56,690 bases of DNA from Pseudomonadota bacterium (lineage in GTDB: Bacteria > Pseudomonadota > Gammaproteobacteria > Steroidobacterales > Steroidobacteraceae): the NCBI GenBank assembly GCA_018261655.1, contig JAGTSG010000004.1, positions 1-56,690 of the forward strand, given 5' to 3'. Below the pieces are notes generated by a model that worked only from the letters and a program-made list of their open reading frames with translations, searched no databases and was not told the origin of the DNA. Below, in pieces: positions 14,097 to 22,674 of the stretch. Made by a program: the position numbers and the translations under genes. Every line of letters starts with the position of its first letter. Position 1 is the stretch's first letter.

Positions 14097-15239
14097 ATGA
14101 TGACCGCAACCGCCCGCTGCCTGCTCGCGCTGTTCCTGCTCGTCCCGCCCGCCACCCTCGCCGCCGCCCCGCCGGTCCCGTCGCCCCCGAAGCTCGAGGC
14201 GCGCTCGTGGATCCTGGTGGACGGCCAGAGCGGACGCGTGATCACCAGCAAGAATGCCGACGCGCCGGTCGAGCCCGCCAGCCTTACCAAGCTGATGACC
14301 GCGTACGCGGTGTTCCACGCCCTCGCCGATGGCAAGCTGACGCTCGACACCACCGTCCCGATCAGCGAGCGCGCGTGGCGCGCCGAGGGCTCGCGCACCT
14401 TCGTCGAGGTCGGCACCCGCGTGCGGGTGGAAGACCTGCTGCAGGGCATGATCGTCCAGTCGGGCAACGACGCGAGCATCGCGCTGGCCGAGGCGATCGC
14501 CGGCACCGAGGAGTCGTTCGCGTCGCTGATGAACAGCTACGCCCGCAACCTCGGGATGTCGCACTCGAACTTCCTGAACTCGACCGGCCTGCCGGGCGAG
14601 GGGCACCTGGTCACGGCGCGCGACATGTCGCTGCTCGCACACGCCATCGTCCACGAGTTCCCGCAGTACTACCGCTGGTATTCACAGCGCTCCTTCACCT
14701 GGAACAACATCACCCAGCCCAATCGCAATGGCCTGCTGGACCGCGACCCCTCGGTGGACGGCATGAAGACCGGGCACACCGAGGCGGCCGGTTACTGCCT
14801 GGTGAGCTCGGCCCGGCGGGACGGCATGCGGATGATCGCGGTCGTCATGGGGACGTCGGGCTTCAAGGCGCGCGAGGACGCGAGCCTCGCTCTGCTGAAC
14901 TACGGCTTCGGCTCGTTCGAGACGCGGCGCCTGCACCCGAAGGGCGCGGAACTGGCGCGCCCGCGGATCTACGGCGCCGACAGCGGCGAGGCGGCCATCG
15001 GGCTGCGCGACGACTTCTACGCGACGGTGCCGCGCGGCCGCGGCGGCGACATCCAGGTCTCCGTGACCCTCGACCCCGGGCTCGAGGCTCCCCTCGCCGC
15101 CAGCACACCGGTCGGCAAGCTGCGTGCCACGCTCGACGGCCAGCTGGTGGCGATCCAGAACCTCTACCCGCTGGCCGACGTGGCCGAGGGTGGCTTCTTC
15201 CGCCGCGCCTGGGACGGCGTGATGTCCTGGTTCGACTGA
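14097..15239 (+). CDS. dacA: D-alanyl-D-alanine carboxypeptidase (PBP5/6 family)
   Basis: This enzyme removes the terminal D-Ala from peptidoglycan pentapeptides. From ATG 14097 the protein is 380 residues with a clean signal peptide (MMTATARCLLALFLL... to about residue 26). Active-site motifs are S62-L-T-K65, S122-G-N and K224-T-G. A C-terminal beta domain and a short amphipathic end (FRRAWDGVMSWF) would anchor it to the membrane. An in-frame upstream GTG (14055) would put 14 charged residues ahead of the signal sequence and is less likely. A purine-rich GGAAAG directly precedes the start. Confidence 0.95.
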   Translation: MMTATARCLLALFLLVPPATLAAAPPVPSPPKLEARSWILVDGQSGRVITSKNADAPVEPASLTKLMTAYAVFHALADGKLTLDTTVPISERAWRAEGSRTFVEVGTRVRVEDLLQGMIVQSGNDASIALAEAIAGTEESFASLMNSYARNLGMSHSNFLNSTGLPGEGHLVTARDMSLLAHAIVHEFPQYYRWYSQRSFTWNNITQPNRNGLLDRDPSVDGMKTGHTEAAGYCLVSSARRDGMRMIAVVMGTSGFKAREDASLALLNYGFGSFETRRLHPKGAELARPRIYGADSGEAAIGLRDDFYATVPRGRGGDIQVSVTLDPGLEAPLAASTPVGKLRATLDGQLVAIQNLYPLADVAEGGFFRRAWDGVMSWFD

Positions 15240-15240
15240 C

Positions 15241-16116
15241 GTGGCCGGGGCCTGCGAGATCGCCTGGCTCGACGGACGGTTCCTGCCGCTCGCCGCGGCC
15301 CGCATTTCGCCGCTGGACCGCGGCTTCCTGTTCGGGGACGCGGTCTACGAGGGCATCCCGGTCTACGACGGCAGGGTCTACCGCCTCGAGGAGCACCTCG
15401 AGCGGCTGGAGCGCAGCCTGCGGGAGATCCGCATCGGCGAGGCCCTGCCACGCGCCGACTGGCGCCGCCTCTTCGGCGGCCTCGTCGCGCGGAACGGGGG
15501 CGGCAACCTGTTGATCTACGTGCAGGTGACCCGCGGCGTCGAGCCTGAACGCATGCACGTGCCTGCGCCGGGGCTTCGCCCGACGGTCTTTGCGATGGCG
15601 AGCCGGCTCGCGCCGCTGCCTGCGGACCCGATGCAGCGCGGCACGGACGCGGTCACCGCCGAGGACTTCCGCTGGGGTCGCTGCGACATCAAGGCGACGA
15701 CGCTGCTCGCGAACGTGCTCCTCAAGTGGTGGGCGCAGGACCTTGGCGCGAGCGAGGCGCTGTTGCTGCGCGACGGGCACCTGACCGAGGGCTCGACCAG
15801 CAGCGCGCACGTCGTCCTCGGCGACAGGCTGGTGACGCCGCCGCAGACGCATCACGTCCTGCCCGGCACGACCCGCGGCGTGCTCCTGGAGCTGGCGCAT
15901 CGCTGTGCCATCGAGTCGGTCGTCGGCGAGGTCAGCGAGGCCGAACTGCGCGCCGCGCCCGAGATCATCCTGGCGTCGGCGGGTGGCGGAGTGCGGGCGG
16001 TGACCCGCCTGGACGGCCGCCCGGTGGGCCACGGCCGTCCCGGGCCGCTGTTCTGCCGGCTCTACGACACCTGGTACGCATCGCGCGCCGAGTTCACCAC
16101 GGAGTGCGTGGAGTGA
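15241..16116 (+). CDS. dat: D-amino acid aminotransferase (PLP fold type IV)
   Basis: This is a class IV aminotransferase of the D-alanine transaminase/branched-chain family. The position beside dacA and ybeD-lipB is where many Gammaproteobacteria carry a D-amino acid transaminase. The 291-residue protein has the PLP lysine K151 (CDIKATTLLANVL), the segment RGFLFGDAVYEGIPVY and the phosphate-binding LTEGSTSSAHVV. GTG 15241 is 1 base after the dacA stop. An aminodeoxychorismate lyase is a less likely alternative. The stop overlaps the ybeD GTG. Confidence 0.85.
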   Translation: MAGACEIAWLDGRFLPLAAARISPLDRGFLFGDAVYEGIPVYDGRVYRLEEHLERLERSLREIRIGEALPRADWRRLFGGLVARNGGGNLLIYVQVTRGVEPERMHVPAPGLRPTVFAMASRLAPLPADPMQRGTDAVTAEDFRWGRCDIKATTLLANVLLKWWAQDLGASEALLLRDGHLTEGSTSSAHVVLGDRLVTPPQTHHVLPGTTRGVLLELAHRCAIESVVGEVSEAELRAAPEIILASAGGGVRAVTRLDGRPVGHGRPGPLFCRLYDTWYASRAEFTTECVE

Positions 16117-16382
16117 CCAACCCGACCGACGACCTGTTCCAGTTTCCCTGCGAGTTCCCGATCAAGGTGATGGGGCGGGACAACGAGGCGTTTCGCACCC
16201 TGACCCTCGCGATCGTCGAGCGACACGCCGGGCCGCTCGGGGCGGGCCGCATCAGCGAGCGTCACAGCGCCAAGGGCAACTTCCTCGCGCTCACCTACAC
16301 CATCGAGGCGCGCGATCGCGCGCAGCTCGACGCGATCTACCAGGACCTGACCTCGAGCGGGGTGGTGCTGGTGGCGTTGTGA
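16113..16382 (+). CDS. ybeD: YbeD/DUF493 family protein
   Basis: This is a small cytoplasmic ACT-like protein of the YbeD family, 89 residues from GTG 16113 (TNPTDDLFQFPCEFPIKVMGRD...). The family is almost always found between dacA and lipB and has been proposed to regulate lipoate metabolism, but its mechanism is not established. The FPCEFPIKVMG and SERHSAKGNFLALT stretches are family hallmarks. It overlaps the dat stop (GTGA) and ends 4 bases from the convergent lipB stop, so unlike E. coli it is not co-directional with lipB. Confidence 0.9.
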   Translation: MTNPTDDLFQFPCEFPIKVMGRDNEAFRTLTLAIVERHAGPLGAGRISERHSAKGNFLALTYTIEARDRAQLDAIYQDLTSSGVVLVAL

Positions 16383-16386
16383 GCGG

Positions 16387-17049
16387 TCATCCCTGCTCGC
16401 CGCCGCCCGCCCACGTCCCGTCCCACGCGAGTCCCAGTTCCCGGCACAACAGCGGCGCCAGTTCCTCCGCCGCCTCGCGCACCGTCAGGCGCGCGCCGAG
16501 CGCCGCCAGCTGGGTCATCTCCAGCCCCGCGTAGCCGCAGGGGTTGATCCGGCGAAATGGCGCCAGGTCCATGTCCACGTTGAGCGCGAGGCCGTGGTAG
16601 CTGGCGCCATGGCGGACGCGCAACCCGAGGCTGGCCAGCTTGCGCCCCGCCACGTAGACGCCGGGCGCGTCGCGCCGGCCGGCCGCGTCGATCCCGTGCC
16701 GCCCCGCGAGCGCGGCGATCGCCCGCTCCAGCGCGCACACCAGCGGCCGCACGCCGAGCCCCAGGCGCCGGAGGTCGAGCAGCGGATAGACGACGAGCTG
16801 GCCCGGGCCGTGGTAGGTCACCTGCCCGCCGCGATCGATCGCCACGACAGGGATGTCGCCGGGCGCGAGCAGGTGCTCCGGCCGGCCGTTCATGCCCTGG
16901 GTGAACACCGGCGGGTGCTCCAGGAACCACAGCTCGTCCGCCGTATCCTCGCCGCGCAGCTCGTTGAAGCGCTGCATCGCCCGCCAGGTCGGCTCGTACT
17001 CGACCCGGCCGAGCCAGCGGACAAGGGGGGCCAGGCCCCGCTCCGGCAC
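16387..17049 (-). CDS. lipB: Octanoyl-ACP:protein N-octanoyltransferase
   Basis: LipB moves octanoate from acyl carrier protein to lipoyl domains, the step before LipA. From GTG 17049 the product is 220 residues. The active-site pair is C171 (RINPCGYAG) and K137 ([13 protein letters not shown]), within two positions of the E. coli residues C169/K135. The substrate motif [15 protein letters not shown] is also present. This GTG lies inside a REP-like palindrome. A TTG at 17103 overlapping the OsmC-like stop would add 18 residues encoded by the palindrome; I prefer 17049 because family similarity begins at [11 protein letters not shown]. Confidence 0.93.
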   Translation of the reverse strand: MPERGLAPLVRWLGRVEYEPTWRAMQRFNELRGEDTADELWFLEHPPVFTQGMNGRPEHLLAPGDIPVVAIDRGGQVTYHGPGQLVVYPLLDLRRLGLGVRPLVCALERAIAALAGRHGIDAAGRRDAPGVYVAGRKLASLGLRVRHGASYHGLALNVDMDLAPFRRINPCGYAGLEMTQLAALGARLTVREAAEELAPLLCRELGLAWDGTWAGGGEQG

Positions 17050-17080
17050 GGTCCCGCTGCCAGAGCGGGGGCTGACCCCT
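17024..17080. repeat. REP-like long inverted repeat at the lipB start
   Basis: Arms of about 25 bases (17024-17051 and 17056-17080) pair with only a few mismatches around a 4-base loop. The outer ends read AGGGG...CAG-CCCCGCTC and its complement. The structure resembles the extragenic palindromes (REP/RAYT type, GGGGTCAG...CTGACCCC) common in GC-rich Proteobacteria. It straddles the junction between the OsmC-like gene and lipB and contains the preferred lipB GTG. I saw no second copy in the window. Confidence 0.7.
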
Positions 17081-17099
17081 GCGGACGCCCGGGCGGTGT

Positions 17100-17534
17100 T
17101 CAACCCGCGACGACCTCCGCCTCGAGGTGGCGCTCGGCGGTGAGCGAGTTGGAGACGAGGCAGACCTTCTCTGCCTTCTCCATCAGCGTGTGGGCGCGCG
17201 CCGCATCGGTCCCCGGCGGCACGGTCAGCCGGGCCCGGACGGTGACGCGCGTGAAGCGCGTGACGCCCTCGATCCGCTCGAGGACGCCGTCCACGTCGAC
17301 GGCGACCCGTGACCACTCGAGCTTCGAGGCGCGCGCGATGGCGCGGAAACTGAGCACGAAGCACGAGGCGACCGCGGCCGTCAGCAGCGTCTCGGGCGAC
17401 CAGTAACCGGGTGGCCCGTCGAACTCCGGCGGCGCGTGGAGCGGCAGGTCGGGCAGGTCGACGCCGCTGAGCGTCACCTCGCCTTCGGCGGGCGCTGCGA
17501 CACTGACCTTGTAGAGGTGCGGATAGGGATGCAT
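17100..17534 (-). CDS. OsmC/Ohr family protein
   Basis: This is a 144-residue OsmC-fold protein. The two redox cysteines of the family are visible in [13 protein letters not shown] and EKVCLVSNS, and the helix-start [15 protein letters not shown] is typical. Members reduce organic hydroperoxides with lipoylated-protein or thiol partners, which fits its place between lipA and lipB, although the exact substrate cannot be read. ATG 17534 has a GGAG seven bases upstream; earlier in-frame residues belong to the lipA 3' end. Its TGA overlaps a TTG that could start lipB. Confidence 0.85.
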   Translation of the reverse strand: MHPYPHLYKVSVAAPAEGEVTLSGVDLPDLPLHAPPEFDGPPGYWSPETLLTAAVASCFVLSFRAIARASKLEWSRVAVDVDGVLERIEGVTRFTRVTVRARLTVPPGTDAARAHTLMEKAEKVCLVSNSLTAERHLEAEVVAG

Positions 17535-17554
17535 GAAGGACTCCAGCAGGGACT

Positions 17555-18571
17555 TCAGCCGGCGGCGGGCGACTCCAGCCCGCAGTTGTTCCTCTCCAGC
17601 GCGCGCTCGGCGCGATAGCTGGAACGGACCATCGGCCCGGAGACGCACTCGAGGAACCCGTGCGCCAGGGCCCGGTCACGACAGGCGTCGAACTCTGCGG
17701 GCGTGACGTAGCGTTGCACCGGCAGGTGGTTGACCGTCGGCCGGAGGTACTGGCCGAGCGTCAGCAGGTCGCAGCCGGCGTCGCGCAGGTCCCGCATCGC
17801 CTCGTCGATTTCCGTGTCGGTCTCGCCGAGGCCGAGCATCAGGCTGGTCTTGGTCAGCACGCCCGGCCGGTGCCGCTTGGCATGCGCGAGCACGGCGAGC
17901 GTCTGCTCGTAACCTGCCCGCGGGTCGCGAACCGGGTGCGTCAGGCGCCTGACCGTCTCCACGTTCTGCGCGAAGACGTCGAGGCCGGAATCAACGACCG
18001 TTTCGACGTCGGCCAGCACGCCCTGAAAGTCCGGTGTCAGGGCCTCCACGGCCGTCGCCGGACTGGCCTCCTTGATCGACCGCACGCAGGCCGCGAAGTG
18101 GGCCGCGCCGCCGTCCGCCAGGTCATCACGGTTGACCGAGGTCAGCACGACATACCGAAGCGCCATCAGCTGGACGGTGCGGGCGGCATTCGCCGGCTCC
18201 TCGTGGTCGAGCCAGCCGCGGGGGTTGCCGGTATCGACCGCGCAGAACCGGCAGGCGCGGGTGCAGACGGCGCCCATGAGCATCAGGGTCGCGGTGCCCG
18301 CGTTCCAGCACTCACCGATGTTGGGGCACCTGGCTTCCTCACAGACCGTGCTCAGCCGGTGCTCGCGCACGATGCCGCGGACCGCGTCGAAGCGCTTCCC
18401 GGCCGGCATCGGCGCCCGCAGCCAGCGGGGCTTCCTGCCGACCACCAGCGGCTCGGCGCCGGCCGACTGCTTGACGCCGTCACGGATGGCGGTGAAACCC
18501 TGTGGCGTCACGTACTTCTGGCCACTCGTCCTGGCGCCGCGGACGATGGGGATGCCCTTGAATTCGCTCAT
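17555..18571 (-). CDS. lipA: Lipoyl synthase
   Basis: LipA is a radical-SAM enzyme that inserts two sulfurs into octanoyl groups on lipoyl domains. The 338-residue protein has the auxiliary-cluster motif [12 protein letters not shown], the radical-SAM motif CTRACRFC and the C-terminal RSSY serine motif (MVRSSYRAE). The start is ATG 18571; no strong ribosome site is visible. It is followed after 20 bases by the OsmC-like gene and then lipB. The gap to the upstream murU is 32 bases. Confidence 0.97.
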   Translation of the reverse strand: MSEFKGIPIVRGARTSGQKYVTPQGFTAIRDGVKQSAGAEPLVVGRKPRWLRAPMPAGKRFDAVRGIVREHRLSTVCEEARCPNIGECWNAGTATLMLMGAVCTRACRFCAVDTGNPRGWLDHEEPANAARTVQLMALRYVVLTSVNRDDLADGGAAHFAACVRSIKEASPATAVEALTPDFQGVLADVETVVDSGLDVFAQNVETVRRLTHPVRDPRAGYEQTLAVLAHAKRHRPGVLTKTSLMLGLGETDTEIDEAMRDLRDAGCDLLTLGQYLRPTVNHLPVQRYVTPAEFDACRDRALAHGFLECVSGPMVRSSYRAERALERNNCGLESPAAG

Positions 18572-18603
18572 GCGCTGTCCGTGAGGAGGCCCGACCCGCG
18601 AGT

Positions 18604-19323
18604 TTACCCCGCCCGGCCCGGTTCGCGCGCGGTCGCCGGCAGCGACGGGTGGAAGAAGTCGCCGGCCCGCAACGCCCGATCGAGCGCCTCGAGGCGTGCC
18701 GGGGTCCCGACGTCGAACCATCGTCCCGCCCAGACCTCGCCGCTCAGCCGCCCCGCCTCGCGCGCGCGGTCCAGGAGCGGCTTGAGCGGGAAGCGACCGG
18801 GACGGCAGCCTTCGAACAGGCCCGGCTCGAACAGTCCGAGGCCGGAGTAGGTCAGCTTCGGCCCGTCGTCCCCGATCCTGCCGCTCCCGCCGAGGGCAAA
18901 GTCGCCGCCCGGATGATGTTCCGGATTGGGTACCAGGACGAGGTGCGCCAGCGAGCCGGCGGGCAGCGCCAGCGACTCCAGCGGGAAGTCCGTCCAGACG
19001 TCGGCATTGACCACCAGGAACGGCCCCGGGGCCAGCCAGGGAAGCGCACGGTGGATGCCTCCACCCGTCTCGAGGGGCACCGGTCCTTCCTCGCTGAACC
19101 GCAGCCCGAAGCCGAAGCGCGTCGCGTCGCCCAGGTGCGCCCGGACCCTGGCCGCCTGCCAGGACAGGTTCACCACCACCGACTCGACGCCCGCGCGCTG
19201 CAACGCGTGCAGGTGATAGTCGATGAGCGCGTGTCCGCCGGCCGCGAGCAGCGGCTTTGCCGTGTCGTCCGTCAGCGGCCGCATCCGCTCGCCCCGGCCC
19301 GCGGCCAGCAGCATCGCCTTCAT
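18604..19323 (-). CDS. murU: N-acetylmuramate-1-phosphate uridylyltransferase
   Basis: MurU makes UDP-MurNAc from MurNAc-1-phosphate in the recycling route that bypasses de novo UDP-MurNAc synthesis and therefore fosfomycin. The 239-residue nucleotidyltransferase has the signature [22 protein letters not shown], a GGGIHRALP loop and the VNADVWTD metal site. Its ATG overlaps the amgK stop (ATGA), and the amgK-murU pair is diagnostic for this pathway. A sugar-phosphate nucleotidyltransferase of other specificity is possible without the pairing. Confidence 0.9.
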   Translation of the reverse strand: MKAMLLAAGRGERMRPLTDDTAKPLLAAGGHALIDYHLHALQRAGVESVVVNLSWQAARVRAHLGDATRFGFGLRFSEEGPVPLETGGGIHRALPWLAPGPFLVVNADVWTDFPLESLALPAGSLAHLVLVPNPEHHPGGDFALGGSGRIGDDGPKLTYSGLGLFEPGLFEGCRPGRFPLKPLLDRAREAGRLSGEVWAGRWFDVGTPARLEALDRALRAGDFFHPSLPATAREPGRAG

Positions 19324-20357
19324 GGCGACGCCAGGGCCCGCGCCTGCGCCGGCGCAAAGGCCGGGACGACGCGCTCGTCGAGGAAGCGGTTGAGCTCCGC
19401 CAGCAGCGGGTCGGACCTGGTCACGGCGCGGGCGTAGTCGAGCACGAGCGGCAGGTCGGCGAGGTAGCCGGCCTTGCCGTCGCGATACCAGAGGCGCGCG
19501 AAGATGCCGAGTACCTTGAGGTGGCGCTGCGCACCCATCAGGTCGAAGGCGCGCACGAAGTCCTCCGCGCTGCCGCGCGGCTCGAGGCCCGCCCGCTTCG
19601 CCGCGGCGAGGTAGCAGGCCACCCAGCCGAGGACGCGCTCGCGCGGCCAGGAGATGTAGCAGTCCTTCAGCAGCGACACGAGATCGTAGGTCACCGGGCC
19701 GACCACGGCATCCTGGAAGTCGAGGATGCCCGGGTTGTCAGCGCAGACCATCAGGTTGCGCGAGTGGTAGTCGCGGTGCACGAGCAGCTGCGGCTGCGCG
19801 AGCGCGGCGCGCTCCAGGACGTCGAAGCTGCGATCGATCATCGCCCTCTCGGCGGCGGACAGCTCGAGCCCGAGGTGCCGGACCAGGAACCAGGCCGGAA
19901 ACAGCTCCATCTCCTGGCGCAGGCGGGCCGCGTCATACTGCGGGAGTGAGGCGGCAGCGGTCGTGCCGGCCTGGAGGCGCACCAGCGCGCCGATGGCGTC
20001 GCCGTACAGCGCATCCGCATCCTCGCCGGCCCGCAACGCGTCCAGGTACTGGCGGCTGCCTAGGTCCGTCAGCAACAGGAATCCCTGCGCCTGGTCGCTC
20101 GCGACGATGCGCGGCACGTTCACACCCGCGCCGGCCAGGATGCCGGCCACCTGCAGGTAGGGGCCCAGGTCCTCCTTGTCCGGCGGCGCGTCCATCGCCA
20201 CCCAGGTTTCGCCATCGCGCCAGACACGGAAGTAACGCCGGAAGCTCGCGTCCGCCGAGGCGGGCGCGAGCCTCGTCGGCGTCGCGTCGAGGACCCTGGC
20301 CAGCCAGGCCTCGAGGGCGGCCTTGCGGTGATCTGCCTGCGTGGGAGGAGTCATCAT
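19320..20357 (-). CDS. amgK: N-acetylmuramate/N-acetylglucosamine kinase
   Basis: AmgK phosphorylates MurNAc and GlcNAc at the anomeric position, feeding MurU. The 345-residue protein has the aminoglycoside-phosphotransferase fold, with catalytic [14 protein letters not shown] and metal-binding [17 protein letters not shown]. The N-terminal segment [12 protein letters not shown] is typical. The start is ATG 20357 (or the adjacent ATG 20354). It is divergent from lptD, an arrangement well known in Gammaproteobacteria. Confidence 0.92.
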   Translation of the reverse strand: MMTPPTQADHRKAALEAWLARVLDATPTRLAPASADASFRRYFRVWRDGETWVAMDAPPDKEDLGPYLQVAGILAGAGVNVPRIVASDQAQGFLLLTDLGSRQYLDALRAGEDADALYGDAIGALVRLQAGTTAAASLPQYDAARLRQEMELFPAWFLVRHLGLELSAAERAMIDRSFDVLERAALAQPQLLVHRDYHSRNLMVCADNPGILDFQDAVVGPVTYDLVSLLKDCYISWPRERVLGWVACYLAAAKRAGLEPRGSAEDFVRAFDLMGAQRHLKVLGIFARLWYRDGKAGYLADLPLVLDYARAVTRSDPLLAELNRFLDERVVPAFAPAQARALASP

Positions 20358-20381
20358 GGAGGGGGCGCGGATGGGCCCGGC

Positions 20382-20389
20382 ATTATAAA
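20382..20389. promoter_or_regulatory. Overlapping divergent -10 elements for amgK-murU and lptD
   Basis: An AT island reads TATAAA on the plus strand (20384-20389) and TATAAT on the minus strand (20382-20387), in the divergent gap. Starts of transcription would fall near 20396 (lptD side) and 20375 (amgK side). No clear -35 is seen on either strand. The opposed, overlapping -10s would make the two promoters mutually exclusive. Confidence 0.45.
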
Positions 20390-20460
20390 CTGCGCGGGGG
20401 CGGAACCTGGACGTCGTGCATCGCGGCGCCCGAGCCGCCGCCGAACCACCGACACGCGGG

Positions 20461-22659
20461 ATGCCACCACCGTTGAGCCCGTTCCTCGCCAGGCCCCTGA
20501 TCGCCGCGACGTGGCTCGCCGTCGTGCCCGGCGCCTGGTCGGGGGAGTGCCCCGTCCCCGTGCCGGCGCAGGCCGGCGCCCGTGCCGCCACCGACGAGAA
20601 CATCGACGTCGAGAGCGACGGCGCCTCGGTCAGCCGCAGCGGCGACGCCTCGCTGCTCGGCCATGTGCGGGTGACCCAGGGGAACCGGACGCTGACGGCC
20701 GAGACGGCGACCTACGAGGCCAGCAGCCGGACCTTCAAGGTCGAGGGCGACGTCGAATATGCGGATCCCGAGTTGCGGATCCGCGGCGCCACCGGGACCT
20801 GGAGCGGCACCCGCGGCGGGCGCTTCGAGGACACCGAGTTCGAGCTTCCCACGCGCCCGGCACGCGGCGAGGCGGGCCGGCTCGGGCTCACCCCGGAGGG
20901 CAACCTCGAACTGGAGCGCGTGCAGTTCACGACCTGCCCGGCGGGCAACGACGACTGGATGCTGAAGGCGGCCTCCATCGACATCGACCGCGAAGCCCAG
21001 CAGGGCACGGCCCGCGACGTGCGCCTCGACTTCCTGGGCGTGCCCCTGCTCTATGCGCCGTACGTCTCCTTCCCGGCGGGCGACCGCCGCAAGTCCGGAC
21101 TGCTGTTCCCGACGATCGGCACCTCCTCGAGCAACGGCTTCGAGTTCGGCGTGCCCTACTACTTCAACCTCGCGCCGAACTACGACGCCGCGCTCGAGCC
21201 CACCTGGTTCAGCAAGCGTGGCGTCGAGCTCAGCGGGAACTTCCGCTATCTCACCAGCCGCAGCCGCGGGCGGCTGGACGGTCGCTTCCTGCCCTCCGAC
21301 GAGCAGGCGGACCGCGACCGCGGCTACGCGCGGCTCGGGCACCTGACCAACTTCAGCGACTCGCTTCGGCTGACGTCCGCGATGGAGTACGCGAGCGACA
21401 GCAATTACTTCGAGGACTTCGCCAAGGGGCCCGAGGGCACCAGCATCACCTACCTCGAGCGTCGCATCGACCTGCAGTACGTCGGTGACGGCTGGCAGGC
21501 GGCGGGGCTGCTGCAGAACTTCCAGACCATCGACCAGGCCATCGAGCCGCTCGACCGGCCCTACTCGCGGGCTCCGCAGCTGCTCTTCGACGGGCAGTGG
21601 CGGCTCGGCCCCGGCGCGCTCACTGCCGGCTTCGGCGGCGAACTGGTGTATTTCATCCGCGACGTCGGCGTCACCGGGGCGCGGTTGCTGGCCGAGCCGC
21701 GCCTGTCGTTCCCGCTGCGCTCATCGGGTTACTTCGTCGAGCCGTCGGTCGCCTACCGCCAGGTCGGCTACAGCCTTTCCGACGTCGAGCCGGGCGCCGA
21801 CGACTCGCCGTCGGTGGGCGTGCCAATCGCCGCGCTCGACGCGGGGCTGGTCTTCGACCGCGAGGCAGGTTCGCGTGGCCGGCTGCTCCAGACGCTCGAG
21901 CCGCGGGTCCTGTACTCCTGGACCCCGTACCGCGACCAGGACGCGCTGCCGATCTTCGACACCGGGCTGCCGGAACTCGACATGGTCAGGCTGTTCAGTC
22001 CCGATCGCTACGTCGGCGGCGACCGGATCTCGGATGCGAACCGCGTGGCCGTCGGGCTGACGACGCGCCTGCTGGAGACCGGCAGCGGCCGCCAGTACCT
22101 CGCCGCGACCATCGGCCAGCAGTACTTCTTCGAAACGCCCCGCGTCACCCTGCCGGACGAGGCGCCGGAGGAGCGGTCGTCTTCCGACATCATCGCGGAG
22201 CTCGAGCTGTCGGCCTACCGTGACTGGAGCGCGGACCTCGCGCTGCAGTGGGACCCGCACGATGCGAACACGGTGACGGGCCAGGCCGGGGTGCAGTACC
22301 GGCCCCGCCCGGACACCGTCGTCAACCTCAGCTACCGCTACCTCGAGGACCGCGTCGAACAGTGGGAAACCTCCGCGGCCTGGCGGGTCAACCGTGAGTG
22401 GAGCCTGTACGGCCGCTACGTCTACTCGGTGCGCGACGCCCAGGGCATCGACTCCTTTGCGGGTGTCGAGTACGAAGCGTGCTGCTGGAAGCTCCGCGTC
22501 GTGGCCAGCCGGTACATCTCGAACCGCACGGGCGAGCAGGACAACTCCATCGCGATCCAGCTGGAACTCAAGGGCCTGTCGTCGGTCGGAACGACGTCGG
22601 CCACTTTCCTCGAGAGGGGCATTCGTGGATACTCCCGCGACCCCGATGCCCTCCCCTGA
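20461..22659 (+). CDS. lptD: LPS-assembly protein LptD
   Basis: LptD is the outer-membrane beta-barrel that inserts LPS into the outer leaflet with LptE. From ATG 20461 the protein is 732 residues: a signal peptide (~28), an OstA/LptA-like N-terminal jellyroll (DGASVSRSGDASLLG...) and a barrel from about residue 200. All four disulfide cysteines of the family are present: C30, C159 and the adjacent pair C674/C675 (EYEACCWKLRV). An in-frame GTG at 20416 would add 15 residues ahead of the signal sequence. surA follows after 15 bases. Confidence 0.95.
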   Translation: MPPPLSPFLARPLIAATWLAVVPGAWSGECPVPVPAQAGARAATDENIDVESDGASVSRSGDASLLGHVRVTQGNRTLTAETATYEASSRTFKVEGDVEYADPELRIRGATGTWSGTRGGRFEDTEFELPTRPARGEAGRLGLTPEGNLELERVQFTTCPAGNDDWMLKAASIDIDREAQQGTARDVRLDFLGVPLLYAPYVSFPAGDRRKSGLLFPTIGTSSSNGFEFGVPYYFNLAPNYDAALEPTWFSKRGVELSGNFRYLTSRSRGRLDGRFLPSDEQADRDRGYARLGHLTNFSDSLRLTSAMEYASDSNYFEDFAKGPEGTSITYLERRIDLQYVGDGWQAAGLLQNFQTIDQAIEPLDRPYSRAPQLLFDGQWRLGPGALTAGFGGELVYFIRDVGVTGARLLAEPRLSFPLRSSGYFVEPSVAYRQVGYSLSDVEPGADDSPSVGVPIAALDAGLVFDREAGSRGRLLQTLEPRVLYSWTPYRDQDALPIFDTGLPELDMVRLFSPDRYVGGDRISDANRVAVGLTTRLLETGSGRQYLAATIGQQYFFETPRVTLPDEAPEERSSSDIIAELELSAYRDWSADLALQWDPHDANTVTGQAGVQYRPRPDTVVNLSYRYLEDRVEQWETSAAWRVNREWSLYGRYVYSVRDAQGIDSFAGVEYEACCWKLRVVASRYISNRTGEQDNSIAIQLELKGLSSVGTTSATFLERGIRGYSRDPDALP

Positions 22660-22674
22660 AGCGTAAGCAAGTCC

